NCBI GenBank assembly: GCA_963848045.1
Contig: CAWKCC010000004.1
Coordinates: 372,001-436,000 of the forward strand
Reading direction: 5' to 3'
Length of the DNA stretch: 64,000 bases
Origin: CAVUAT01 sp963848045
GTDB lineage: Bacteria; Actinomycetota; Thermoleophilia; Solirubrobacterales; 70-9
A program made the position numbers and the translations under genes. Under the pieces are notes generated by a model. It was not told the origin of the DNA, ran no database searches, and worked only from the letters and a program-made list of their open reading frames with translations. Below, piece by piece: positions 16,847-24,895 of the stretch (the stretch's first letter is position 1; each line of letters begins with the position of its first letter).

Positions 16847-17970
16847 TTGGCGGCCTCCGCGGCGGCCGGGGCGGGCCGGTCGGACTCGGCACGGGCCGGG
16901 CTGACAATGCGGATATGTCGCATGCCCTGACCGATCGCTGCACAGATCAGGGTGAGGCCGTACATGGCGAAGACGAGCTCGCTCGGCGCGCCGGTGATCG
17001 TGAGCACGTTGCCGGCGATCGCGATCACCGCGAACACCAGCGCCATCAGCAGCAGCTGCGGCCCGAAGCCGCCGGCCAGCACCGCCACCACGACGCCCGT
17101 GTATCCGAGGTTGTTGGAGAGGGCGGGCCCGTAGCGCTGCACGTTCGTCAGCATCTCGATCACCCCTGCCAGGCCCGCCGCGACACCGCCGAGCGCGAAG
17201 ACCACGAGCATGATCCGCTTCGTCGGCATCCCGGCGTAGGTCGCTGCCTTCTGGCTGGAGCCGATGATCGACATCTCATAGCCGAAGATCGAGCCGCGCA
17301 GGAACAGCCAGGCGCCGGCTGCGAAGAGCACAGCGAGCACGAAGCCGACCGGGACGAAGTAGTCCCCGAAGACGAAGGACTCGAGCACCGTCTGCTCCGG
17401 AACGTTGACGGACTTGATGCTCCCGGCCGAGGCCTCTTCCCCCCATTTCGTCCCCGCCCAGTAGATGACCCAGGAGACCGCGATGAAATTAAACAGCAGC
17501 GTGCTGATGATCTCGTTGACGTTGAGATACACGCGTGCCAGCGCGGGGATCATGCTCCAAGCCGCGCCGCAAACGGCGGCCGCGACGAACATCAGGGGGA
17601 CCAGCAGCGCGGCGCTCATGTCCGGGAAGAGCTGGCCCATGGCGAAAGCGCCCCAGGCGCCGAGGAAGATCTGGCCGTCGCCGCCGATATTCCAGAGGCC
17701 GATGCGCAGCGGGATCGCGGCCGCCAGGCCGACGAGCAGGAGGCCCGCCGTCAAGGTCAGCATGTTCTCGAAACCGGCTGGGGTGTTGAAGGTGCTGTTC
17801 CAGAGGCCCTCGAAGAACTGGGCGCTGTCGGCACCCGAGACCAGCAGCGCGAACGCGGTCGAGAGCACCACGCCGATCGCGACGGAGCCGATCCGATAGC
17901 GCACGGCGCCGCCGGGCTTAGCGCGACGCTCGATCCGCCAGGCCGGCAGGTTCTTGAGCGCCTCGATCAC
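16843..17970 (-). CDS. BMP-type ABC importer permease 1
   Basis: A 375-residue membrane protein of the NupP/YufP type. About nine hydrophobic segments are seen, with GLWNIGGDGQIFLGAWGA as the N-terminal family motif and EMSIIGSSQKAATYAGM as the coupling loop. It overlaps the ATPase stop by 4 bp and the next permease start by 4 bp, so the three are translated together. Family members import nucleosides or related N-heterocycles. Confidence 0.92.
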   Translation of the reverse strand: MIEALKNLPAWRIERRAKPGGAVRYRIGSVAIGVVLSTAFALLVSGADSAQFFEGLWNSTFNTPAGFENMLTLTAGLLLVGLAAAIPLRIGLWNIGGDGQIFLGAWGAFAMGQLFPDMSAALLVPLMFVAAAVCGAAWSMIPALARVYLNVNEIISTLLFNFIAVSWVIYWAGTKWGEEASAGSIKSVNVPEQTVLESFVFGDYFVPVGFVLAVLFAAGAWLFLRGSIFGYEMSIIGSSQKAATYAGMPTKRIMLVVFALGGVAAGLAGVIEMLTNVQRYGPALSNNLGYTGVVVAVLAGGFGPQLLLMALVFAVIAIAGNVLTITGAPSELVFAMYGLTLICAAIGQGMRHIRIVSPARAESDRPAPAAAEAAK

Positions 17971-19502
17971 TTCGCGGCCTTCGCCTTCGGCCGCTTCTGC
18001 TTGACCCCGCCCATCGCGCGCCCGACGGCGTCGCGGTCGATCTTGCCCTCGAACTCGCCGTTGATCTGTCCCTCGTACATGACCACCACCCGGTCAGATA
18101 TCTCGAGGATCTCGTTCAACTCCTCCGAGATGAACAGCACCGCGATGCCGCGGTCATGGGCATCGAGGATCGTCTGACGCAGGTACGCGGCCGCGGAGAC
18201 GTCCAGCCCCCGGGTCGGGAAGGCGAGGATCAGGAGCCTGGAGCCGACCTCGAGCTCGCGCCCGGTCAGCAGCCGCTGAGCGTGACCACCCGAGAGCGCC
18301 CTGACGGGCGTCTCCAGATCCTCGGAGGAGAGTTTGACGGCCGAGACGACCTTCCGGGCCATCTCGTGGGAGGCGGCTTGATCGAGCAGCGGGCCGCGGG
18401 TCAGCTGGTCAGCGCCGTAGCGGCGCATGATCGCGTTGCGCCAGATCGTCTCGCTCCCGGCGAGCCCTGTCCCGAGCCGGTCCTCGGGCACGAAGCCGAC
18501 GCCCGCGCGGACGAATGCTCGACAGGAACGGCCGGCGAGATCCTCGCCATCCACATGGATGCTTCCAGCGCTCGGCGCCCGCAATCCGCTCAGGGCCTCG
18601 GAGAACTCGCGCTGGCCGTTGCCGGTGACCCCGGCGACCCCGACGATCTCGCCCTCGGCCAGAGTCAGCGAGAGGTCCCTGACGGCGTCTTCGCCGCGAT
18701 CATCCGCCACCGTCAGCCCTTCAACCTCGAGCACGGTCTTGCCGGGCGTGCTCTTCTTGCGACTGACCTTCGGCACGTCGCCGCCGATCATCAGCGCCGT
18801 GATCGTGTCCACATCGGCCTCGGAGCGCTCCAGGGTCTTCACGTTCCTTCCCTGGCGCATCACCGTGATCCGGTCGGCGATCGCGAGCACCTCGCGGAGC
18901 TTGTGGGAGATGAAGACCACCGACTCCCCCGCCTCGCGTTGGTCGCGCATCAGGTCGAACAGCCCCTCGGTCTCGCTCGGCGTCAACACCGAGGTCGGCT
19001 CATCGAGGATCAGTACCTCGGCGCCCCGGCTGAGCGTGCGCAGGATCTCCAGCTGCTGCTTATCGGCGACCGAGAGCTGCCAGACGCTCGCCTCCATCTC
19101 CAGCTTGAGCTTGTATTGCTTCGCCACCTCGTTGGCCCGTTTCACCAACGCAGAGCGGCGCCGGAACAGCCCCGGGATCTCATCCCAGCCCACGAACAGG
19201 TTCTCGGCCGCGGTCAGCGCCTCGACCAGGCGCGAGTGCTGGTGCACCACCCCGATCCCCAGCGACAGCGCGTGCTTCGGCGAGCGGAGGTTGACGGGGC
19301 CGCCGCCGATCAGGATCTCGCCCTGGTCGGGAGCGAGCACCCCGGAGAGCACGTTCATCAGCGTCGTCTTGCCGGCGCCGTTCTCCCCCAGCAGAGCGTG
19401 GACCTCGCCCTCTCGGAGGTCGAGGTCCACGCCATCGTTCGCCTTCAGGTCGCCGTATCTCTTCGTGATCCCGCGGAGGGCGACACGTGGCTCATCGCTC
19501 AT
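17967..19502 (-). CDS. BMP-type ABC importer ATPase with two nucleotide-binding domains
   Basis: A 511-residue fusion of two ABC domains. The first has Walker A GENGAGKTT near residues 39-47, Q-loop VVHQHSRL and Walker B VLILDEPTS. The second has the modified P-loop GVTGNGQREF characteristic of the RbsA/NupO class, SGGHAQR as signature, and a degenerate Walker B (LLILAFPTRGLD). The C-terminus is Lys-rich. It powers import of the ligand bound by the lipoprotein encoded just upstream; permease 1 overlaps its stop by 4 bp. Confidence 0.93.
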   Translation of the reverse strand: MSDEPRVALRGITKRYGDLKANDGVDLDLREGEVHALLGENGAGKTTLMNVLSGVLAPDQGEILIGGGPVNLRSPKHALSLGIGVVHQHSRLVEALTAAENLFVGWDEIPGLFRRRSALVKRANEVAKQYKLKLEMEASVWQLSVADKQQLEILRTLSRGAEVLILDEPTSVLTPSETEGLFDLMRDQREAGESVVFISHKLREVLAIADRITVMRQGRNVKTLERSEADVDTITALMIGGDVPKVSRKKSTPGKTVLEVEGLTVADDRGEDAVRDLSLTLAEGEIVGVAGVTGNGQREFSEALSGLRAPSAGSIHVDGEDLAGRSCRAFVRAGVGFVPEDRLGTGLAGSETIWRNAIMRRYGADQLTRGPLLDQAASHEMARKVVSAVKLSSEDLETPVRALSGGHAQRLLTGRELEVGSRLLILAFPTRGLDVSAAAYLRQTILDAHDRGIAVLFISEELNEILEISDRVVVMYEGQINGEFEGKIDRDAVGRAMGGVKQKRPKAKAAK

Positions 19503-19540
19503 TGTCGTCGCCTGACCGCGGGTTCACCCGATCCTCGGCG

Positions 19541-20737
19541 TCAGCCTGCCTTGACTCCCTCTACGGCCCAATCCCACTCTCCGTAGAGGAACTTGTCGGT
19601 CAGCTCCTCCCCGGCCGGCACCCGAACCTTGCCATTCGCGTCCTTGATCGGACCCACGAACGGGTTCTCGGCGCCGGAGGCGAGATCCGAAAACGTCTGC
19701 TCCACCTGGGATTGGACGTCTTCGGACACGTTCGGGCCCCAGTCCTCCAGCTTGAAGGACGTCTCAGGGTCGAGGAACTCGAGCTGCTTGGAGACGAATT
19801 CACCGTTCTTGATCGCCTCGAACTGACTTGTGTAGTAGTCCTCGAAGTCCCAGACCGTCGAGACCAGCGCGTTGTCGCCGCACGACTCGCCGTTGGTCCA
19901 GAACTCACCGATCGCCAGCGCGCCCTTGTCCTTCAGGGCCTGGCAATAACCCTGGTCATCGGTGTAGGAGCGGACCACGTCCGCGCCGGAGTCGACCAGG
20001 GTGGACACCGCCTGGGAGGTCTTCGGCGGGTTGTAGTAGTCGTTCGTGACCACGGTCCGCACGTCGCAGTCCGGGTTCACGCTCCGGCAGCCCATCGTGA
20101 ACGCGTTCCTGGCGCCGGTGATCAGGGGAATGTCGTAGCCGAGCACGTAACCGACCGTACCCCCCTTGGTGCTGAGCCCGGCCGCGACGCCGGCCGTGTA
20201 CTCCGCGACCCACAGCTTCGGGAACCACCCTGTCGTGTTCTTGCCCAGCTTCGTGAACGGTGCCGTCGTGATGCAGTAGATCTCCGGATGCGCGTCGCAG
20301 ACATCGGTGAAGATCTCGCCGTAGGAGACCGCGTCCACCAGCACGTTTGCGTTCTGGGTCGTCACAAACTGCTCGAAGACCGGAGTCGCCTCGTCGGTGT
20401 ACGGGACGTTGTCCGCGTTCAGGACCGTCATCGAATCGCCGAGAGCGTCTTCAGCCGCCTTCTGGCCCGCCTCGTTGGCGTTGTTCCAGCCCGTGTCCGG
20501 GACCGGTCCGTACCAGACCCAGCCGGAGGTGATCGGGTCGAGGCCACCGCTGCCTCCGCTGTCGCTGCTGCTGTCACTGGAGCTGCCGCAGGCGCCGGCC
20601 AGCAGGGCCAGCGGCACGGCCGCGAGCAGAAGCGCCCTCGCTCCGAACCGGCCTCGGCGACCACCCCCGGGGGCCGCTACATGACCTCGCTCCGGTCGAT
20701 CCGTTTTCTTGGCACCTAGGGTCAGCAGTCGCCGCAT
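19541..20737 (-). CDS. BMP-family substrate-binding lipoprotein
   Basis: A 398-residue lipoprotein. A long basic N-region precedes a hydrophobic core and the lipobox LLAGAC, followed by a Ser/Asp/Gly linker. The mature part is a BMP/PnrA-like two-lobed binding protein: GWNNANEAGQKAAE, FVTTQNANVLVDAVSYG, GTVGYVLGYDIPLITGARNAF and DVVRSYTDDQGY. It has several Cys residues. Start ATG 20737 is backed by GAGGAGAG upstream even though the signal peptide starts unusually late. Family ligands are nucleosides or purines, but MarR, hydantoinase and amidinotransferase neighbours suggest another nitrogen-rich ligand. First gene of the operon down to 13597. Confidence 0.92.
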   Translation of the reverse strand: MRRLLTLGAKKTDRPERGHVAAPGGGRRGRFGARALLLAAVPLALLAGACGSSSDSSSDSGGSGGLDPITSGWVWYGPVPDTGWNNANEAGQKAAEDALGDSMTVLNADNVPYTDEATPVFEQFVTTQNANVLVDAVSYGEIFTDVCDAHPEIYCITTAPFTKLGKNTTGWFPKLWVAEYTAGVAAGLSTKGGTVGYVLGYDIPLITGARNAFTMGCRSVNPDCDVRTVVTNDYYNPPKTSQAVSTLVDSGADVVRSYTDDQGYCQALKDKGALAIGEFWTNGESCGDNALVSTVWDFEDYYTSQFEAIKNGEFVSKQLEFLDPETSFKLEDWGPNVSEDVQSQVEQTFSDLASGAENPFVGPIKDANGKVRVPAGEELTDKFLYGEWDWAVEGVKAG

Positions 20738-20776
20738 CTCTCTCTCCTCGTTCGGGGGTGGACCGAGACGGGCGAC

Positions 20777-20806
20777 ACACTAATCAAAGCGATAGCTTCC
20801 TGTCAA
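20777..20806 (-). promoter_or_regulatory. Promoter of the BMP importer operon
   Basis: On the minus strand TTGACA (20806-20801) is followed after 18 bp by TAGTGT (20782-20777), about 40 bp before the lipoprotein start codon. The -35 lies inside an inverted repeat (20793-20810), so a repressor there would block RNA polymerase. Confidence 0.6.
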
Positions 20807-20810
20807 GCTA
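20793..20810. promoter_or_regulatory. MarR-type operator candidate
   Basis: TAGCTTCCTGTCAAGCTA is a perfect 6-bp inverted repeat with a 6-bp centre (18 bp in all), the size of MarR-family sites. It lies between the divergent importer operon and the marR-like gene and covers the importer's -35 box. Part of it (20794-20807) recurs with three mismatches at 23630-23643. Confidence 0.6.
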
Positions 20811-20841
20811 GCCGGAAAGCATTCCTGGCAGCGGCATCGGC

Positions 20842-20847
20842 TAGACT
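20842..20847 (+). promoter_or_regulatory. -10 box of the MarR gene, probably leaderless
   Basis: TAGACT ends 9 bp before ATG 20857, which would place the transcription start within 0-3 nt of the start codon. No -35 match and no Shine-Dalgarno are visible. Confidence 0.4.
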
Positions 20848-20856
20848 GGCGCGCCC

Positions 20857-21465
20857 ATGGCGACAGGAAGGGCATCCGATTCGCAGCGCGATCGAGTTCA
20901 GCCCCCTCCCCGCGACGCCGGAGACCACGTCGATCGGATCGTCGCCGAGTGGGCCGATGAGCTTCCCGAGCTCGATACCGACGCGATTGCGCTGATCGGA
21001 CGGCTGCTGCGAGCCGCGCGGCTGCTGCGACTCGAGGTGGAGAAATCGCTCGGCAGGTTCGACCTCACGATCACGGAGTTCAACGCCCTCAACTCCCTGC
21101 GCCGGGCGGGCCCCCCGCACAGGCTCTCCCCCAAGGACGTCGGCGTCTCGCTGCTATTCAGCTCCGGAGGGCTGACCAAGCTGCTCGAGCGACTGGAGCG
21201 GCGCGGGCTGGTCGCCCGCGAGCCGAACCCGAGCGATGGGCGCGGCGTACTCGTCTCGCTCACACCGGCGGGAAAGCGGCTCCAGGAGGATGCCATGGCC
21301 GCTCACCAGGTGAACGAGGAGGAGTTGCTGACGCCGCTGACTCGGTCTCAGCGCGAGACCCTCAACGCCACCCTGCGAGACCTCCTGATCGCGTTCGAGG
21401 CGAGCGCCGGACGCATGCGCCCGGGAGCAGCGGTCGGCATCGCCCCATCCAACGGACCCGGCTGA
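20857..21465 (+). CDS. MarR-family transcriptional regulator
   Basis: A 202-residue MarR protein. The wHTH runs from about residue 60 to 150: FDLTITEFNALNSLRRAG, then LLFSSGGLTKLLERLERRGLVAREPNPSDGRGVLVSLTPAGKRL, where the DGR wing is diagnostic. An N-terminal 45-residue extension is unusual for the family. Divergent to the BMP importer operon with a palindromic operator between, and 6 bp before an M20 gene. It probably represses import until the substrate or a product binds. Confidence 0.9.
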   Translation: MATGRASDSQRDRVQPPPRDAGDHVDRIVAEWADELPELDTDAIALIGRLLRAARLLRLEVEKSLGRFDLTITEFNALNSLRRAGPPHRLSPKDVGVSLLFSSGGLTKLLERLERRGLVAREPNPSDGRGVLVSLTPAGKRLQEDAMAAHQVNEEELLTPLTRSQRETLNATLRDLLIAFEASAGRMRPGAAVGIAPSNGPG

Positions 21466-21471
21466 GCACCC

Positions 21472-22614
21472 GTGGCTGGCCCGCTGCCGGCGGACGCGTT
21501 TGACCTCGAGGAGATCCTCGCGGGCCTGGAGCGCTGGGTCGGCATCCCGAGCCCCACCGTCGATGCCGCCGGAGTCAACCGGATGATGGATGCGGCCCAG
21601 GAGGCGATGGAGGGAATCGGCGCGGTCGCCGAACGGCACGAGGGACGAGATGGGTTCGGGGACTGCGTGGTCGCGCGGATGCCCTGGGGCGAGGGGGCGC
21701 CCGGAATCCTGGTCCTCTGCCACCTCGACACGGTGCACGCGCCGAGGAATTTCGAGCGGGACCTCGAGTTCCGGCGCGAGGGCGACCGGGCCTTCGGGCC
21801 CGGGATCCTGGACATGAAGGGCGGCACCTACCTCGCCTATCTCGCGCTGCGAAAGATCGTGGAGTCCGGCGAAACCACGCCGCTGCCGATCTCGTTCATG
21901 TTCGTTCCCGATGAGGAGGTCGGGACACCGTCGACCCGCGGGCTGATCGAGTCCGAGGCGGAACGGCAGCGACTGGTGCTGGTGCCGGAGCCGGCGCAGG
22001 AAGGCGCCGACCTGATCATTGGCCGCTGGGCCTTCCAGCGGTTCGTCGTCCGCGCCCATGGCAAGCCGGCCCACGCGGGCGCCACGCTCGCCTCGGGCCG
22101 CTCCGCGATCCGGGAGATCGCGGAGCAGATCATCGAGATCGAGTCGATGTCGGAGCCCGAGCGCAACCTGACCCTGTCGGCCGGTGTCGTCTCCGGCGGC
22201 GTCTTCGTCAACGTCGTACCGACCTCATGCGAAGCCCACGTGCTGGTGGTCACAGAGGAGCCGGAGGACTTCGAGCGGATCCGATCGCGAATGGCGGGCC
22301 TCGAGGCTCGAAACGACGGCATCGACCTCGAGGTCGAGGCCGGCCCCTTCCGGCCCATGTTCACGCCCAGCGCCGGAACGCTGGAGCTCTACGAGCATGC
22401 GCGTTCCCTGGCCCGGGAGGTCGGCTTCGACCCCGAGGCGGGGGTGGTCGGCGGCGGCAGCGACGGCAACTTCACCGGAGCGATCGGGATCCCGACGCTG
22501 GACGGCCTCGGGCCCTGCGGTGCCGGCTTTCACACCCAGGACGAGCACGTGCTGCTGGACTCGCTGATCCCTCGCGCCCGGCTGCTCTCGGGCCTGCTCC
22601 GGACCCTGTCCTAG
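21472..22614 (+). CDS. M20-family (CPG2-like) amidohydrolase
   Basis: A 380-residue M20 metallo-hydrolase. Metal and catalytic motifs are visible: HLDTVHAP (His, Asp), LDMKGGTY (bridging Asp), PDEEVGT (catalytic and metal Glu) and GFHTQDEH near the end (His). HGKPAHAGATLASGRSAI is the dimerisation-domain signature of the carboxypeptidase G2 group. It starts at GTG 21472, 6 bp after the MarR stop, so it is probably co-expressed with its regulator. Likely hydrolysis of an N-acyl or N-carbamoyl amino acid. Confidence 0.88.
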   Translation: MAGPLPADAFDLEEILAGLERWVGIPSPTVDAAGVNRMMDAAQEAMEGIGAVAERHEGRDGFGDCVVARMPWGEGAPGILVLCHLDTVHAPRNFERDLEFRREGDRAFGPGILDMKGGTYLAYLALRKIVESGETTPLPISFMFVPDEEVGTPSTRGLIESEAERQRLVLVPEPAQEGADLIIGRWAFQRFVVRAHGKPAHAGATLASGRSAIREIAEQIIEIESMSEPERNLTLSAGVVSGGVFVNVVPTSCEAHVLVVTEEPEDFERIRSRMAGLEARNDGIDLEVEAGPFRPMFTPSAGTLELYEHARSLAREVGFDPEAGVVGGGSDGNFTGAIGIPTLDGLGPCGAGFHTQDEHVLLDSLIPRARLLSGLLRTLS

Positions 22615-22623
22615 GTCCGCGCG

Positions 22624-23607
22624 CTACTCGGCGTCGCGCGCGATCGGCAGCGACGCACAGCGCACCGCCCCGCCCCAGGCGCTCAGATGCTTCACATCCA
22701 GGGGGATGGGCTCCATGCCGCGCTTCTCGAGCTCGCCGATCACGCGCTCGAAGCGCTGGTCGATCAGGTGCCGCTTCTGGTCGATGTTCATGCCCACCGA
22801 CGCGAGGTCGAGGGTCTCCTGCTCGGTCAGCTCGATCACATCCCAGTCGGTGATCGGCTCCGGCAGACTGCCGCCCAGCGCGGGCAGGTGAGCCATGGCC
22901 AGGCCCTCGCGCAGCACGCACATCACCCCGAGCAGGTGCAGCCAGGTTCCCTGGACGTCGACCGGGTGGACGCGGATCCCGAACGGCTCGAGGTAGCGGG
23001 TCAGCCAGTTGCGTCCGGCCGCGTTCGAGGTCAACACCGTGTTGCCGCAGAGGACGTCGTTGGGGCTGAGCATGATCAGGTCCCCGCCCTCGAGGAACGG
23101 CCCGGGACCCTCCTCCCCGGCGGGGTGCGGCCGGGCCCTCGGAATGGAGACGTGCTTGACCTCGGGGTCGGCCTCGATCTGCGGCATGAGCACGTCGCGG
23201 GTCGCCCAGGTCTCCTTGCGCCGGAACGGCCGCCGGATGCAACACTCGATCACGTGCTTGCCGAGCACGTAGTTCGGGTCGGCCGGATAGAGCAGGCTGT
23301 GGCCACCCTGGAGGTACTCGAGGTACTCCATCTCCTCGGGCAGGAACTTGCGGGGGCGCACAACCTCAACGCCGTTCTGCTCGAGGATCTCGACCAGGCT
23401 CTCCATGTCAGCGGTGACCGCCTCCCATAGGTCGGGCGCCCGCTCACGCAGGTTGACGGCGCTTCCCTCGGCGTTTGAGAGCAACTCGGCCTGCTCGCCC
23501 CGCAGGTAGCGGATGTTGGGGCTCCACGCCGGGTAGGCGAGGTCCTCCGTGCTTCCCACCATGGCGGTGCGCAGAGTGCCGTAGTCGCTGAAACAGCCGA
23601 TCTCCAC
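22624..23607 (-). CDS. Amidinotransferase/DDAH-fold enzyme
   Basis: A protein of about 327 residues of the pentein superfamily, nearest in pattern to glycine amidinotransferase. LYPADPNYVLGKHVIECCIRR matches the family's strand-loop after the first blade. FLEGGDLIML supplies the Asp, GTWLHLLGVM the His, and GGAVRCASLPI the nucleophilic Cys. It acts on guanidino groups: amidine transfer from arginine, or hydrolysis of methylarginine or a similar compound. GTG 23607 is chosen because AGAGGA lies 9 nt upstream; GTG 23625 is possible. Convergent to the M20 gene and divergent to the second M20/hydantoinase operon. Confidence 0.8.
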   Translation of the reverse strand: MEIGCFSDYGTLRTAMVGSTEDLAYPAWSPNIRYLRGEQAELLSNAEGSAVNLRERAPDLWEAVTADMESLVEILEQNGVEVVRPRKFLPEEMEYLEYLQGGHSLLYPADPNYVLGKHVIECCIRRPFRRKETWATRDVLMPQIEADPEVKHVSIPRARPHPAGEEGPGPFLEGGDLIMLSPNDVLCGNTVLTSNAAGRNWLTRYLEPFGIRVHPVDVQGTWLHLLGVMCVLREGLAMAHLPALGGSLPEPITDWDVIELTEQETLDLASVGMNIDQKRHLIDQRFERVIGELEKRGMEPIPLDVKHLSAWGGAVRCASLPIARDAE

Positions 23608-23630
23608 TGTGCCGCATCCTCTCACATTTC

Positions 23631-23659
23631 TTGACAGATCGCTTTCTCGACAGTAACGT
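23631..23659 (+). promoter_or_regulatory. Promoter of the M20-hydantoinase operon
   Basis: TTGACA (23631-23636), 17-bp spacer, TAACGT (23654-23659). The block CTTGACAGATCGCT (23630-23643) matches the minus-strand sequence CTTGACAGGAAGCT at the importer promoter in 11 of 14 positions with the -35 in the same register, suggesting control by one regulator. Confidence 0.6.
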
Positions 23660-23721
23660 CACGCGCCATCGACGCGCCCCCCCAAACCGACGCGAGGTCT
23701 CAGGCGGCTGCTGCGCCCGAG

Positions 23722-24879
23722 TTGAGCCAGGCGGAGCTGGGAGCCTCCCTGGGGGCGCTTGTGCGGACCCCGAGCGTGAACCCGGGAATGAGCGAGCTCG
23801 CCATGGTCGAGGAAATCGAGCGTCAGCTCGAAGGGACCGGATGCGAGCTGACCCGGGTCGAGTCGATGCCTGGCCGGCCCTCGTTGGCGGCCGTCCTGGC
23901 CGGATCCGAGGCTGGGCCGCGCCTTGTCCTGAACGGGCACATGGACACCGTCGCGATCGACGAGGAAGCGCGCTGGTCGGTCGATCCCTTCGGCGGCGAG
24001 ATCCGGGACGGCCACGTCTGGGGCCGGGGGTCAGTCGACATGAAGGGCGGGCTGGCGGCCCAGATCGCCTGCGCCAGGGTCTTGGGCGGGATGCGGGACC
24101 GGCTGCGCGGGTCGCTCGTCCTCCACTTCGCCTCGGGCGAGGAGTGCGGCGAGCCGGGCACCCTGTCCCTGATCGAGGAGGGGTTCGTGGGCGACTGGGG
24201 GATCACAACCGAGCCCACTGGACTCGAGATAGCGACCGCGGAGCGCGGGACCGGCTGGTTCAGAATCCGCCTGAGCGGACGCTCGACGCACGCCGCGACT
24301 CCATCAGCGGGCGCCAATCCGATCACTCCTGTGGAGGACGTGCTGGCGGCGCTCCGCAGGTACGGAGACGAGATCACCTCCCGCACCCACCCGCTCCTGG
24401 GGCATCCGATCTGCACCGTGACGATGCTTTCGGCGGGCGCTGAGCACAATGCCGTACCCGACGCCTGTGAGCTAACGGTCGACCGGCGCCTGATTCCCGG
24501 CGAAAGCCATGAAGAGATCCAAGCAGACCTCCAGAGGCTCGTCGCCGACGCAGTGGGCGGCCATCCCGGAGTCTCCGGCGAGGTGAAGCCGATCCACCAT
24601 CCCTTCGAGGCGGCCGAGGTGCCTAGCGAAAGCTCCTTCATCGATGTAGTGGAGAGCGCCGTCAGGGAGATCACCGGCGAGCCGGGGAAGATCGTGGGAA
24701 CCCCCTACGGCAGTGACGTACGCAACCTCGTCAACGACGCGAGAATGGAGGCGATCACGTTCGGTGCGGGAGACGTGTCGCTCTGCCATTGTCCCGATGA
24801 GCGCCAGTCGCTCGTGCAACTCGAGCAGGCCGCCAGAGTGCTGACCTTGGTCGCATTCGACCTGCTCGGAGCCAAGTAA
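23722..24879 (+). CDS. M20-family (ArgE/DapE-like) amidohydrolase
   Basis: A 385-residue M20 enzyme. NGHMDTVAI, GRGSVDMKGGLA, SGEECGEPG and the C-terminal CHCPDERQSL provide the metal and catalytic residues; RLSGRSTHAATPSAGANPI is the dimerisation-domain motif. The first codon is TTG 23722; no other start exists downstream of the mapped -10 and the N-terminal family motif (LVRTPSVNPG) requires it, though its RBS is weak. Followed after 16 bp by hydantoinase subunit A. It may remove an N-carbamoyl or N-acyl group after ring opening. Confidence 0.88.
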   Translation: MSQAELGASLGALVRTPSVNPGMSELAMVEEIERQLEGTGCELTRVESMPGRPSLAAVLAGSEAGPRLVLNGHMDTVAIDEEARWSVDPFGGEIRDGHVWGRGSVDMKGGLAAQIACARVLGGMRDRLRGSLVLHFASGEECGEPGTLSLIEEGFVGDWGITTEPTGLEIATAERGTGWFRIRLSGRSTHAATPSAGANPITPVEDVLAALRRYGDEITSRTHPLLGHPICTVTMLSAGAEHNAVPDACELTVDRRLIPGESHEEIQADLQRLVADAVGGHPGVSGEVKPIHHPFEAAEVPSESSFIDVVESAVREITGEPGKIVGTPYGSDVRNLVNDARMEAITFGAGDVSLCHCPDERQSLVQLEQAARVLTLVAFDLLGAK

Positions 24880-24895
24880 CGTCCAGGGAGAGGCC

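Noticed and set aside
15903..16943. Long extension of the SDR frame upstream, suggesting a large fusion protein
   Set aside because: The extension is Arg/Pro-rich shadow of the permease gene, which has clear membrane helices in its own frame.
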